Shown: positions 1 through 8,400, numbered from the stretch's first letter. The stretch: 64,000 nucleotides of DNA from JAHJDS01 sp964569795 (GCA_964569795.1 CAZMVB010000021.1:1-64000), one strand, 5' to 3'. Made by a program: numbers and translations. The notes: generated by a model from the letters alone, not told the origin.

Positions 1-99
1 GTCAAGTCCTTTGTCCTCAAAAACGGCCTCCGGGAGTTTCTGTTCGAGAGGGTCTAGCCAGGCCCGCATAATTCCAGCCAGGGTCGTCCGGTTGAACAT
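1..99 (-). CDS. Possible 5' end of a divergent gene (partial)
   Basis: A minus-strand frame opens with ATG at 99 (another ATG at 69) and stays open for 33 codons to the window edge. The peptide contains WLDPLEQKLPEAVFED, which reads like real protein, but I do not recognise it. A TATAAT-like box (minus strand, 109-104) lies so close to the first ATG that the mRNA would be nearly leaderless; no clear ribosome-binding site is visible. It would be divergent from the ArsA gene and share the 149-217 control region. Too short to be sure it is a gene. Confidence 0.3.
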   Translation of the reverse strand, partial: MFNRTTLAGIMRAWLDPLEQKLPEAVFEDKGLD

Positions 100-148
100 A
101 TTAATTATATTGTGAAATTCGGTTGCATCTACCTGCTCCGCCGCCCTC

Positions 149-164
149 TTAACCAATCGGTTAA
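149..164. promoter_or_regulatory. Inverted-repeat operator, copy 1
   Basis: Perfect inverted repeat TTAACC-AATC-GGTTAA. It sits just upstream of the -35 box of the promoter that precedes the ArsA gene. The arm-spacer-arm shape suits a dimeric repressor such as a TetR-family protein, but no regulator gene is visible here. Confidence 0.6.
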
Positions 165-171
165 ATTAAAC

Positions 172-201
172 TTGCAATGGGACGACTTCAACCGTTACAA
201 T
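172..201 (+). promoter_or_regulatory. Sigma-70-type promoter of the ArsA/selenoprotein cluster
   Basis: TTGCAA (172-177) and TACAAT (196-201) are separated by 18 bp. The promoter lies exactly between two copies of the TAACC-N4-GGTTA inverted repeat, so occupancy of either could block polymerase. The transcript would start near 208, inside copy 2, and reach the ATG at 294. Confidence 0.55.
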
Positions 202-203
202 TC

Positions 204-217
204 TAACCAAACGGTTA
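204..217. promoter_or_regulatory. Inverted-repeat operator, copy 2
   Basis: TAACC-AAAC-GGTTA has the same arms as the copy at 149-164, with centres 54 bp apart (about five helical turns). It overlaps the expected transcription start. Two sites on the same helix face allow cooperative binding or looping. Confidence 0.6.
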
Positions 218-293
218 ATTAACTTGCGCCCAGGGGCGTCTCTAACGTAAGATTAACCTGGGACCAGGGGCCAGCGGCCCCAAGGAGAATAAA

Positions 294-1472
294 ATGCGTA
301 TCATCCTCTTCGCCGGTAAGGGCGGGGTCGGCAAGACCTCGGTCGCCTCGGCCACCGGTCTGGCCGCGGCCCGGAACGGGCTCAACACCCTGGTCATGAG
401 CCTGGACACGGCCCACTCCCTGGCCGACGCCTTTGACCTGGACCGGCGCCTCATGGACAAGAACAAGGGCGAGCCGGTCGCGGTAGGCGACAACCTGGCC
501 ATCCAGGAGATCGACGTCATCGAGGAGATCGACAAGAACTGGGGCGAGGTCTATCGCTACTTCGCCACCCTGCTCAACACCACCGGCCTGGACGAGGTCC
601 TGGCCGAGGAGCTGGCCGTCCTGCCGGGCATGGAAGAGGTCTCGGCCCTGCTCTACATCAACCGGTACCTGCGCCAGGACAACTATGACGTCATCATCCT
701 GGACTGCGCCCCGACCGGGGAATCGCTCCGGTTCGTGTCCATCCCGACCGCCCTGGAGTGGTACATGCGCAAGCTGTTCCAGCTCGAACGCCGGGTGGCC
801 AAGGTGGCCCGGCCGGTGGTCAAGCACTTCACCGACGTGCCCCTGCCCGGGGACGACTACTTCGACGCCCTGGAGCGCCTGTTCAAGCGCCTGGAGGGCG
901 TGGAAAAGGTCCTGACCGATCCCGAGGTGACCACCGTCCGCCTGGTGACCAACCCGGAGAAGATCGTCCTGCGGGAAACCCAGCGGGCGTTCATGTACTT
1001 CTGCATGTACCACATGTCCATCGACGCCGTGATCATCAACCGGGTCCTGCCCGCCCGGGCGGCCCAGGGCTACTTCGAGCACTGGCGGCAGGCCCAGCTC
1101 GAGCACATCGAGCAGGCCAAGCACTTCTTCTCGCCGGTGCCCCAGTTCGAGGTGCCGTTCTACGACAACGAAGTGGTCGGGGCCGAGGACCTGGCCCGGC
1201 TGGGCCGGGAGCTGTATCAATCCCAGGACCCCACGGACGTCTTCTTCCGCCGGCCGCCGTATCGGTTCGAGAAGGAGAACGGTCACTACCGGCTCGAGGT
1301 TCATCTGCCCTTTGTCTCCTCCGATGACGTCGAGCTGGCCAATCGGGGCGAGGACCTGATCGTCCGCATCGGCGGTTTCAAGCAGCACATCCTGCTGCCC
1401 CGGCAACTGGCCTCCCGGAATCCCTCGGGGGCCAAGATCGAACAGGATCGGCTGAACATCACCTTCGAGTGA
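294..1472 (+). CDS. ArsA/Get3-type ATPase with C-terminal HSP20-like domain
   Basis: 392-residue cytoplasmic ATPase of the ArsA/Get3 group. The deviant Walker A GKGGVGKT is at residues 8-15 and the ArsA switch motif DTAHSL follows near residue 40. The last ~75 residues form a beta-rich alpha-crystallin-like domain, as in bacterial ArsA proteins with an HSP20 tail. Only one ATPase half is present, unlike the duplicated arsenite-pump ArsA, and no arsB or arsR is nearby, so arsenite export is not supported. AAGGAG stands 7 nt before the ATG. It is first in a cluster with a small helical protein and a disulfide-reductase-like flavoprotein, behind a promoter with two operators. Confidence 0.88.
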   Translation: MRIILFAGKGGVGKTSVASATGLAAARNGLNTLVMSLDTAHSLADAFDLDRRLMDKNKGEPVAVGDNLAIQEIDVIEEIDKNWGEVYRYFATLLNTTGLDEVLAEELAVLPGMEEVSALLYINRYLRQDNYDVIILDCAPTGESLRFVSIPTALEWYMRKLFQLERRVAKVARPVVKHFTDVPLPGDDYFDALERLFKRLEGVEKVLTDPEVTTVRLVTNPEKIVLRETQRAFMYFCMYHMSIDAVIINRVLPARAAQGYFEHWRQAQLEHIEQAKHFFSPVPQFEVPFYDNEVVGAEDLARLGRELYQSQDPTDVFFRRPPYRFEKENGHYRLEVHLPFVSSDDVELANRGEDLIVRIGGFKQHILLPRQLASRNPSGAKIEQDRLNITFE

Positions 1473-1533
1473 TGTGACATTCCCGGCGGCCCGCCGCGTC
1501 GGGGTCGCCGGCCGGCAGACAAGGGAGGCCATT

Positions 1534-1824
1534 ATGAGCGCCCAACAAAGGACCCGGGGCAAACCCCGGGAAAAGATCGAGGACCTGGACGAACGCCGGC
1601 GGGGGGGGCTGTGTCCTGTCGGCGAGTTCTTCGGTTTCCTGGAGGACCTGATCGGCCGGCAATCCAACTTCCGCCGGCACATGCTCGCCTCGCGCAAGGA
1701 GTTCCTCGAGGGCCTCAAGTCCCTGATCGAGGACCGGATCGAGGCCATTGACAAGGAAGTCGAAAAGTCGGCCAAGAAGAAGTCCAAGCTGACCAAGATC
1801 AAGGTCGAGGCGACCGAGGACTGA
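1534..1824 (+). CDS. Small charged helical protein, unknown function
   Basis: 96 residues from ATG 1534, chosen because AGGGAGG lies just upstream; the frame is open further 5' but without a ribosome-binding site. The sequence is rich in Lys, Arg and Glu, with one CPVGEFF segment and a long predicted helix ending in KKKSKLTKIKVE. No signal peptide or membrane segment. It sits 61 bp after the ArsA-like gene and 17 bp before the flavoprotein, so it is almost certainly co-transcribed and may be a partner of the ATPase. I do not recognise the family. Confidence 0.75.
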   Translation: MSAQQRTRGKPREKIEDLDERRRGGLCPVGEFFGFLEDLIGRQSNFRRHMLASRKEFLEGLKSLIEDRIEAIDKEVEKSAKKKSKLTKIKVEATED

Positions 1825-1841
1825 AACCACGAGGGGGAGCA

Positions 1842-3191
1842 ATGCCCGCGAAACGAGGCGGCCGGCTGGTGGTCCTCGGCGGCGGGGCCGGCGGACCCAG
1901 CGCCGCGGCCAAGGCCAAACGGACCGACCCTGACCTGGAGGTGACCATCCTCGAGCGGGGCCGGTTCGTGTCATTCGCCGCCTGACCGACCCCCTACTAC
2001 GTCGGCGGCGTAGTCGAGGATCACCGGGAACTCATCGCCCGGACGCCCGAGGAATTCGAGGCCTCGGGGGTGTCCGTCAGGCTCGGCGTCGAGGTCACCG
2101 CCCTGGACCTGGACAAGGGTCAGGTGGCCCTGGCCTCGGGCGAGACCGTGGCCTATGACCGGCTGGTGCTCGCCACCGGGACCGAGGCCCGGCTCCCGGA
2201 CATCCCGGGCCAGGACCTGGAGGGCGTGTTCCAGCTCAAAAACCTGGAAGACGCCGTCCGGATCCGGTCGTTTCTCGAAAAGAACGGCGGACAAAAGGCG
2301 GTCATCATCGGGGCCGGATTCATCGCCCTGGAGATGGCCGAGGGCTTTTCCCTCCGCGACATGGCCGTGACCGTCCTCTACCGGGGGGAACTGCCGGCCC
2401 GCGCCTTCGGCCCTGATATCGGCCAACAAATCAAGCAACACCTGGCCGAAAAGGGCGTGGACTTCCGGCAGAAAACCAGGCCGACGGCCATCGAGAAAAC
2501 GGACCGAGGGCTCAGGGTCCGGACCGATCAGGGCCCCTTCGAGGCGGACGTGGTCTTGACCGCCCTGGGGGTGAGGCCCAACACGGCCCTGGCCGCAGCG
2601 GCCGGGCTCGAGCTGGGCGCGGCCGGGGCGATCCGGGTGGACGATTTTGGTCGAACAACGCGGCCCGGGGTGTATGCCGTGGGCGACTGCGCCACCAGTT
2701 GGCACCGGGTCTCGAACCTCGAGACCTGGCTGCCCCTGGGCGACGTGGCCAACCGCCAGGGCCGCGTCGCCGGCGAGAACGCGGCCGCCGGCGACCTCCG
2801 GCGCTTCCCGGGCGTGGTCGGGGCCCAGTGCTTCAAGGTCTTCGACCTCCAGGTGGCCAGGGCCGGCCTGGACGACGCGGCCGCGGCCCAGACCGGATTC
2901 GACCCGGTGGCGGTCCAGATCCAGGGCCTGTCCCGGGCCGGGTCCTATCCGGGCGCCAGGCCCATCCGGCTGGAGATGTTCGCCGACAGGCACAGCGGCA
3001 AGCTGCTCGGCGCCCGGGGCGTGGGCGCCGAGGGGGTGGTCGAGCGGATCAACGTCGTGGCCACCGCCCTGTTCGCCGGCCTGACGGTCATGGATACGGG
3101 CTGGCTCGACCTGGCCTATGCCCCGCCGTTCGGCGGCTCCTGGAGTCCGATCCAGATCGCCGCCCAGAAGCTGGAAGGCAAGCTCGTCTAA
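1842..3191 (+). CDS. CoA-disulfide-reductase/NADH-oxidase-like flavoprotein, probable selenoprotein (Sec48)
   Basis: 449 residues if the TGA at 1983-1985 is read as selenocysteine 48. GGGGGAG precedes ATG 1842. The N-terminus has the FAD-binding GGGAGGPSAA motif near residue 15; a second dinucleotide fold (VIIGAGFIALEMAE) follows mid-protein, then the AVGDC FAD motif and the AYAPPF segment near the C-terminus typical of this family. The TGA falls in SFAA-U-PTPYYVGG, which aligns with SxANCGLPYYxGG, where Cys is the redox-active residue of CoA disulfide reductases, NADH oxidases and NAD(P)H sulfur reductases. A hairpin suited to be a bacterial SECIS follows. There is no rhodanese tail. The substrate is unknown; a persulfide, disulfide or metalloid reductase role next to ArsA is an inference. 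Confidence 0.85.
1996..2014 (+). promoter_or_regulatory. Candidate SECIS hairpin for Sec48
   Basis: ACUACG (1996-2001) pairs perfectly with CGUAGU (2009-2014), with a further U2002-G2008 wobble pair, leaving loop CGGCG (2003-2007). The loop begins 17 nt after the TGA at 1983-1985 and has G among its first two bases, matching the placement and loop rule of bacterial SECIS elements read by SelB. Its geometry is nearly the same as the hairpin after the TGA in hgcA. Confidence 0.65.
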
Positions 3192-3216
3192 TCGCCACCA
3201 AATCGAGGAGCGGACC

Positions 3217-4425
3217 ATGGGTTTTCGGGGACGGACGTGGTTGACTTCGATGTTGGCCCTGGTGGTCATCATCTTTCTGACCAGCGGGTTCGGTCTCCCG
3301 ACCGCGGCCCGATCAGCCTCGATTCTGGTCCGGCCGGACAATTACATCACCGGCCCGGCCGCCTGGTCCGAGCGGGGCCCCTGGTCGTTCATCCTCCTGG
3401 GAGACACCCGGGGCGGACCCCACGAACAGAAGCTGTGGAATCGCTACCTGGCCGCCGGCCGGCGCTGTCCGGCCGGGGCGAGTTACTGCCCGGCCTGGCG
3501 GCGGCTGGTGTACGCCCAAGTGGCCCGGTTGTTGAACCAGGGCCGGGCCTCGCTGGCCGTCCACACCGGCGACCTGCTCTTCAGTGGTTACAGCCCTCCC
3601 TATTGGGTGCTATTCGACAAGATTTTTTTGTCACACCTCAAACAACGAATCCGATTCTGGCCGGCCATCGGCAATCACGAGACGCCCTTCACGGCCAAGA
3701 ACCGGGCCACCCTGACCCCGGCCAAACCCTGCCTCAGGGGATTTCATCAGGCCTTCCCGTTTTTAAAAACGCCGGGCGGGGTCTGCCTGCACTATTACTG
3801 GACCACCTATCGCAACGCGGTCTTTGCCTTTCTGTGCACGGGCGGGCGGCAAAAGGGGGGTCCGCGGGGTGGTTACGTCTGCAAGGTGGCCTCAGCCAAT
3901 AAGCAGGCCGCCTGGCTGAGGCGGGTGGCGGCCTGGGCGGCGGCGCGGAAGGGTATTCAGCACGTCTTTGTCACCTGGCACGTCCCGCCCTACACCTGCA
4001 GCGACGAGCGGGTCTCGGCCGGCGCCAGACAATACGGCCGGACGGTCCTGGACCTGGCCCGCCGCTACCCGGGCCTGCGCTTCACCGTGTTCAACGGCCA
4101 CGAGCACGTGACCGAGGCCTTTCGGATCAACAACGTGCTGTTCCTGGTGGCCGGTGGCGGCGGCGCCCCCCAGTATGTCCACACCCGGACCTGCGGCTGC
4201 GGCCGCCAACTGGCCGCCCACCTGGTCGGCCCGGCCCTCCACCGGTGGTGTTTTTTACGAAAATCCCGGTCGATCCGTCCGGTGGCCGTCAATTTCTTCA
4301 CCGTCAAGGTTGACGGCCGCCGGCTTTGGTTCCTGGAACATCGGCTCAAGGACCCGCGGCGTCCGGAACGCGGCTTCCGGGTCATTCCCTGGGGGCGGCT
4401 GGCCTCCGGACATCATAAACCGTGA
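3217..4425 (+). CDS. Exported calcineurin-like metallophosphoesterase
   Basis: 402 residues from ATG 3217, preceded by GAGGAG; the open frame upstream overlaps the flavoprotein and is ignored. A signal peptide or N-terminal anchor covers residues ~8-35. Metal-binding motifs of the calcineurin-like fold appear in order: GDTR (D63), GDL (D119), GNHE (N153-H154), a late WHVPP histidine and NGHEH. Several cysteines and a CGCG pair suggest disulfides or extra metal in the periplasm. The natural substrate cannot be told from sequence. It follows the flavoprotein by 25 bp and may be the last gene of that operon. Confidence 0.85.
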   Translation: MGFRGRTWLTSMLALVVIIFLTSGFGLPTAARSASILVRPDNYITGPAAWSERGPWSFILLGDTRGGPHEQKLWNRYLAAGRRCPAGASYCPAWRRLVYAQVARLLNQGRASLAVHTGDLLFSGYSPPYWVLFDKIFLSHLKQRIRFWPAIGNHETPFTAKNRATLTPAKPCLRGFHQAFPFLKTPGGVCLHYYWTTYRNAVFAFLCTGGRQKGGPRGGYVCKVASANKQAAWLRRVAAWAAARKGIQHVFVTWHVPPYTCSDERVSAGARQYGRTVLDLARRYPGLRFTVFNGHEHVTEAFRINNVLFLVAGGGGAPQYVHTRTCGCGRQLAAHLVGPALHRWCFLRKSRSIRPVAVNFFTVKVDGRRLWFLEHRLKDPRRPERGFRVIPWGRLASGHHKP

Positions 4426-4479
4426 CAAATTTATCTGTTTAGTTCATAATCAGGGCTTGCCGGACAACGGGAGCGAGCC

Positions 4480-4860
4480 ATGCCCTTGAAGGCTCTGGTG
4501 GCCGAGACTGACGAGCCGACCGGACAGCGCCTGCAGCGTTTGCTGGAAACCATGGGTTTCGAGGTCGAACTGGCGTCCTCGGGCCGGGACCTCCTGGGAC
4601 GGGCCGCGGCGGTCAAGCGTGATCTGATCGTGGTGGACCTGTACCTGCCCGACCTGCTGGGAACCATTGTCTGCCACGAGATCAGGGGAAACCACGACCG
4701 CTCGATACCGGTCATCATCACCAGCTTCAAGACCTATCCCCTCGAGGACGAGATCGTCTCGGCCGCCGGGGCGGACGCCCTGCTGCGCAAGCCGCTCCAG
4801 GACGAACTGGTCAGGGAAACGGTGGGCCGACTGGTCGGGCCGTCCGGAGTCCGGCCATGA
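4480..4860 (+). CDS. Single-domain response regulator (receiver only)
   Basis: 126 residues forming one CheY-like receiver domain with no output domain. The acidic pocket (ETDE, residues 9-12), phospho-acceptor Asp53 (VVDLYLP), the switch Ser in IITSF and Lys104 (RKP) are all present, so it should be phosphorylated by a histidine kinase. Its stop overlaps the start of the next gene (ATGA, 4857-4860), so the two are translationally coupled. The cognate kinase is not adjacent. Confidence 0.85.
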   Translation: MPLKALVAETDEPTGQRLQRLLETMGFEVELASSGRDLLGRAAAVKRDLIVVDLYLPDLLGTIVCHEIRGNHDRSIPVIITSFKTYPLEDEIVSAAGADALLRKPLQDELVRETVGRLVGPSGVRP

Positions 4861-5744
4861 TCCTGAAGATCTGGGGCTGCCGGGGCTCGATCCCCACTCC
4901 GGGCGGGGCCACCTCGAGCTACGGCGGCAACACCATGTGCCTCGAATGCCGGGCCGGCGATACCCAGGTGATCTTCGACGCCGGCACGGGCATCCGGGAG
5001 CTGGGTCAGGCCATGCTGGCCGACGGCACGGATTTGACCCGGACGACCCACATCCTGCTGAGCCACACCCACTGGGATCACATCCAGGGTTTCCCCTTCT
5101 TCCGGCCCGGTTTTCAGCCCGAGGCCCGGTTCACCATCCACGGCTGCGACGGTTATCCCCGGACCCTGGCCCAGATCCTGGCCGACCAGATGGCCGTGCA
5201 GTACTTTCCGGTCTCCCTGGACCGCATGGAGGCGGACATCGACTTTCAGGCCCTGCCCGGCGGGCCGCTGACGATCGGACCGGTCACCATCCATTACCTG
5301 CACATGAACCACCCCGGCCTGTCCGTGGGCTATCGGGTCGAAGCAGAGGGCAAGGCCTTTGTCTATACCGGCGACCACGAGCCCTTTCGCGAACCCTGCC
5401 TCGAGATGCGCGGCTCGCTGACCCCGGACGACGAGGCCTACCTGGAACGGCGGTTTCAGGCCCTGGTCGAGTTCTGCCAGGGGGTGGACCTGCTCATCAC
5501 CGACGCCCAGTACACCGACGAGGAGTATCAGGCCCACATCGGTTGGGGACACAGTCCGACCTCGTACGCCGTGCGCCTGGCGGCCACGGCCCGGGTCAAG
5601 AGCCTGCTCCTGTCGCACCACGACCCGGACCATGACGACTCCGTGGTCGATCAGATCGTGGACACGGCCCGCGGCATGCTCTCCGAACAAGGCGCCGACG
5701 TCGATTGCCGCGGCGCCCGCGAGGGCTCGACCATCGAGCTCTAA
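4857..5744 (+). CDS. Metallo-beta-lactamase-fold hydrolase
   Basis: 295-residue cytoplasmic hydrolase of the metallo-beta-lactamase fold. The metal motif HTHWDH gives H70, H72, D74 and H75. Further ligands are likely in YTGDHEPF and SHHDPDHDD. The opening KIWGCRGSIPTPG and YGGNT is typical of a bacterial subgroup related to phosphodiesterases and tRNase-Z-like enzymes, often found next to response regulators, as here. The substrate is unknown; a phosphodiester or cyclic nucleotide is a guess. Confidence 0.85.
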   Translation: MILKIWGCRGSIPTPGGATSSYGGNTMCLECRAGDTQVIFDAGTGIRELGQAMLADGTDLTRTTHILLSHTHWDHIQGFPFFRPGFQPEARFTIHGCDGYPRTLAQILADQMAVQYFPVSLDRMEADIDFQALPGGPLTIGPVTIHYLHMNHPGLSVGYRVEAEGKAFVYTGDHEPFREPCLEMRGSLTPDDEAYLERRFQALVEFCQGVDLLITDAQYTDEEYQAHIGWGHSPTSYAVRLAATARVKSLLLSHHDPDHDDSVVDQIVDTARGMLSEQGADVDCRGAREGSTIEL

Positions 5745-5815
5745 AACCCCCCGGCCCGTCCCGAATACCCGGCCGGCCTCCCTGCCCCGCCGCCCCCCGC
5801 CCGGTCCCAAAGCCG

Positions 5816-5842
5816 TTGACAATCCCGGTGCCGCGTTATAAA
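5816..5842 (+). promoter_or_regulatory. Sigma-70-type promoter of the mrp gene
   Basis: Consensus TTGACA (5816-5821) and TATAAA (5837-5842) with a short 15-bp spacer, 23 bp upstream of the mrp-like start codon. The tight leader still holds the AAGGAAG ribosome-binding site. Confidence 0.55.
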
Positions 5843-5864
5843 AAGTGAAGAACAAGGAAGAGTT

Positions 5865-6713
5865 ATGGCGGCAGATGTCTCCGACAAAGCGACCCGCATG
5901 GCCGGGCAAAAACTGGCCATCCAGGCCAATCTGGCCCGGATAGACCGCAAGGTCCTGGTCATGAGCGGCAAGGGCGGGGTGGGCAAGACCACGGTGGCGG
6001 TCAACCTGGCCCTGGCCCTGGCCGACCGGAAACAGCGGGTCGGCCTGATGGACGTTGATCTGCACGGGCCCTCGACGGCGATCATGCTCGGGCTCAAGGA
6101 TCGCTTTGAGGTCAAGGGCAAGCTCCTGGAGCCGATTCCGGCCGCCGGCGGGCTCAAGGTGGCGTCCATGGCCGCCCTGCTGGCGGACCAATCGACCAGC
6201 GTCATCTGGCGCGGTCCCAAAAAGATCGCCCTGATCCGCCAGTTTCTGGCCGACGTGGACTGGGGGGAACTGGACGAACTGGTCATCGACTCGCCGCCCG
6301 GCACCGGGGACGAACCCCTGGCCGTGGCCAAGAACGTCCCCGGGGTGCGGGCCGTGGTGGTCACCACGCCCCAGCAGATATCCCTGGCCGACGTCCGCCG
6401 CTCGATCACCTTTTGCCGGCGGGTGGGCATTCCGGTCTGGGGGATCGTCGAGAACATGGGTCCCCTGGCCTGTCCCAACTGCGGCCATCCGCTGGCCCTG
6501 TTCGGCTCGGGCGGCGGCGAGCGCCTGGCCCAGGAAACGGGCGTCGATTTTCTGGGATCGATCCCCTTCTGGCCCGAGCTGGTCGCCGCCGCGGACGCCG
6601 GCCGCCCCCTGATCCTCGAGGAGCCGGAATCGCCCCCGGCCCGGGCCTTCATCGGTCTGGCCCAACGGCTGGTCGATACCTGGCCGGCCGAAAGGACCCT
6701 GGGAATCCTATGA
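5865..6713 (+). CDS. mrp: Mrp/NBP35-family Fe-S carrier ATPase
   Basis: 282-residue ParA-like ATPase of the Mrp/ApbC/NBP35 family, which carries and transfers [4Fe-4S] clusters to apoproteins in the cytoplasm. The Walker A region SGKGGVGKTT is at about residues 34-43. DSPPGTGDE is the family's switch motif, and CPNCGH supplies Cys203 and Cys206, which bind the bridging cluster between two subunits. It starts 120 bp after the hydrolase behind its own promoter and overlaps the next gene by ATGA. Confidence 0.9.
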   Translation: MAADVSDKATRMAGQKLAIQANLARIDRKVLVMSGKGGVGKTTVAVNLALALADRKQRVGLMDVDLHGPSTAIMLGLKDRFEVKGKLLEPIPAAGGLKVASMAALLADQSTSVIWRGPKKIALIRQFLADVDWGELDELVIDSPPGTGDEPLAVAKNVPGVRAVVVTTPQQISLADVRRSITFCRRVGIPVWGIVENMGPLACPNCGHPLALFGSGGGERLAQETGVDFLGSIPFWPELVAAADAGRPLILEEPESPPARAFIGLAQRLVDTWPAERTLGIL

Positions 6714-7015
6714 AACGACGCCTGGGCATCGCCATCCTGCTGGGCGTGGCCCTCAGCCTGACCCTGCTGGTCTGGTACTCGAACAAGGGCCTCAAGAACA
6801 TGCTGGCCCGCCGGGCCCAGGTCACGGCCATGGCCCGTCAGAACCGGATCCTGGCCTCGGCCAATCGGAAGCTGGCCCGGCGCAATTTTCGCCTGAAAAA
6901 AAACTCGGATTTGACCCTCAAGACGATCCGTCTGGAACTGACGCCCCTGATCCGGCCCGATGAAATCATCTACCTCTTTCCGCCGATCAAGACGGAACAG
7001 CCGGGAGACCATTAG
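6710..7015 (+). CDS. FtsB/DivIC-like septum protein
   Basis: 101 residues from ATG 6710, overlapping the stop of the mrp-like gene. One N-terminal membrane helix (residues ~5-24) is followed by a basic coiled-coil segment and a C-terminal motif around IRPDEIIYLFP, the order seen in FtsB/DivIC proteins that bridge FtsL and FtsQ at the division site. The coiled coil is not a strong heptad, so the assignment is likely rather than certain. Confidence 0.65.
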   Translation: MKRRLGIAILLGVALSLTLLVWYSNKGLKNMLARRAQVTAMARQNRILASANRKLARRNFRLKKNSDLTLKTIRLELTPLIRPDEIIYLFPPIKTEQPGDH

Positions 7016-7019
7016 GCCC

Positions 7020-7742
7020 ATGAGCAGAGACCAAGCCAGTTTTGACGTCACCCCGGAGACGATCCGCCTGCTCGAGGAGTGGTGGGTCGGGGACAAGTCC
7101 CCCAGGGTGTTCATCCGTCTGGCCGAGGCCTATCTGGCCGTCGGCCGGGGCGCCGACGCCATCGACCTCTGCCGGGCAGGCCTGGCCATCCATCCCCGCT
7201 CCATTGACGGGCGTCACCTGCTGGCCCGGGCCCTGATCTCGCAGGGGGATGCCGAGGCAGCGGAAAAGACCCTGCTCGAGGCGGTCGAGGACCTGGTGGA
7301 GAAGGCCGAGGTCCTGGGCACCCTGGCCCGGCTCTACGACCGTGAGGGGCAGGACGACAAGGCCCGCCTGACGGCCGCGGCCTACCTGGCCTTGAACCCC
7401 GACGATGACGAGGTCCGGGGCATCCTGGCCGAGCCGGACGAACCGACCGGACCCGAACCAACGACCCCGTCCCGGGCGGAGCCGCCCCCCACGGCCACCC
7501 TGGCCGAACTGTACTTCCAACAGGGACACCTGGACCAGGCCAAGGAGATGTACCGCCGCCTCCTGGCGGCCGAACCGGACAACGAGACCTATCGATTCCG
7601 CCTGGTCGAACTGGAACTGGGACAGACGATCCCCGGAAGCGAGGCGCCGCCCGAGGTCGAGGCCCTGAGCCAGCTCCCGCCAGAAGTCAAGAATGAAGTC
7701 ATCAAGGCGCTCGAGGGCTGGTTGGAAAAAGCAAAGACCTGA
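7020..7742 (+). CDS. Tetratricopeptide-repeat protein
   Basis: 240 residues from ATG 7020, 4 bp after the FtsB-like gene. At least four TPR-like helical pairs are visible (AEAYLAVGRGADAIDL, ALISQGDAEAA, LYDREGQDDKA, LYFQQGHLDQAKEMY). A proline/threonine-rich linker near residues 140-160 separates the first block from the last repeat. No signal peptide, so a cytoplasmic scaffold role is expected. Its position between an FtsB-like gene and efp fits a housekeeping operon. Confidence 0.8.
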   Translation: MSRDQASFDVTPETIRLLEEWWVGDKSPRVFIRLAEAYLAVGRGADAIDLCRAGLAIHPRSIDGRHLLARALISQGDAEAAEKTLLEAVEDLVEKAEVLGTLARLYDREGQDDKARLTAAAYLALNPDDDEVRGILAEPDEPTGPEPTTPSRAEPPPTATLAELYFQQGHLDQAKEMYRRLLAAEPDNETYRFRLVELELGQTIPGSEAPPEVEALSQLPPEVKNEVIKALEGWLEKAKT

Positions 7743-7753
7743 CGAGGAGGAAC

Positions 7754-8317
7754 ATGTACACCACGGCCCAGTTCAGGAAAGGACTCAAGGTCGAAATCGA
7801 CGGCAAGCTGTTCGGGATTGTTGACTTCCAGCACGTCAAGCCGGGCAAGGGCGGGGCCTTTGTCCGGACCAAGCTCAAGAATCTGGCCACCGGCCAGGTG
7901 GTCGAGCAGACCTTCAAGTCCGGCCACAAGGTCGGCCGGCCCGACTTTGAAGAAAAGGAGATGCAGTATCTCTACCGGGACGGTGACGCCTACATGATGA
8001 TGGACCTGGAGACCTACGAGCAGTTGCCCCTGTCCGCCGAGGCGGCGGGCGACGAGGCCCGGTTCATGGTCGAAAACGTCCACGTCAAGATCCTGTTTCA
8101 CAACAACCAACCCCTGGGCATCGAACTCCCCTTTTTCGTGGACCTGGAGGTGACCGAGACCGAGCCGGGCGTCAAGGGCGACACCGCCTCGGGCGGTTCC
8201 AAGCCGGCCACCCTGGAGACCGGGGCCGTGGTCTCGGTGCCGCTGTTCATCGACGTCGGAGAACGAATCCGCGTCGATACCCGGACCGGGGACTACATCG
8301 AGCGGGTCAAGGCCTGA
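7754..8317 (+). CDS. efp: Translation elongation factor P
   Basis: 187 residues, the normal EF-P length, with the three beta-barrel domains in order. EF-P enters the ribosomal E site and relieves stalling at polyproline. The tip loop KPGKGGAF keeps a lysine (K32) where EpmA-type modification would occur; no modification gene is in this window. The C-terminal VDTRTGDYIERV is the family signature. GAGGAGG precedes the ATG. It follows the TPR gene by 11 bp. Confidence 0.96.
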   Translation: MYTTAQFRKGLKVEIDGKLFGIVDFQHVKPGKGGAFVRTKLKNLATGQVVEQTFKSGHKVGRPDFEEKEMQYLYRDGDAYMMMDLETYEQLPLSAEAAGDEARFMVENVHVKILFHNNQPLGIELPFFVDLEVTETEPGVKGDTASGGSKPATLETGAVVSVPLFIDVGERIRVDTRTGDYIERVKA

Positions 8318-8400
8318 ATCATCCCGGCCCCTCCCCCGGCCACGGGACCGCGTTTGGGCTCCGGGCGTGCCCGGACCCATCCTGACCGACGGACGACAAG

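Noticed and set aside
294..1472. Arsenite-efflux ArsA
   Set aside because: Single ATPase half with an HSP20 tail and no arsB, arsD or arsR nearby; metal-export function is not supported.
1983..2072. Reading the TGA at 1983 as a true stop with restart at ATG 2070
   Set aside because: It would remove the FAD-binding N-terminus and the redox-site segment that are intact in the same frame, and 2070 has no ribosome-binding site.
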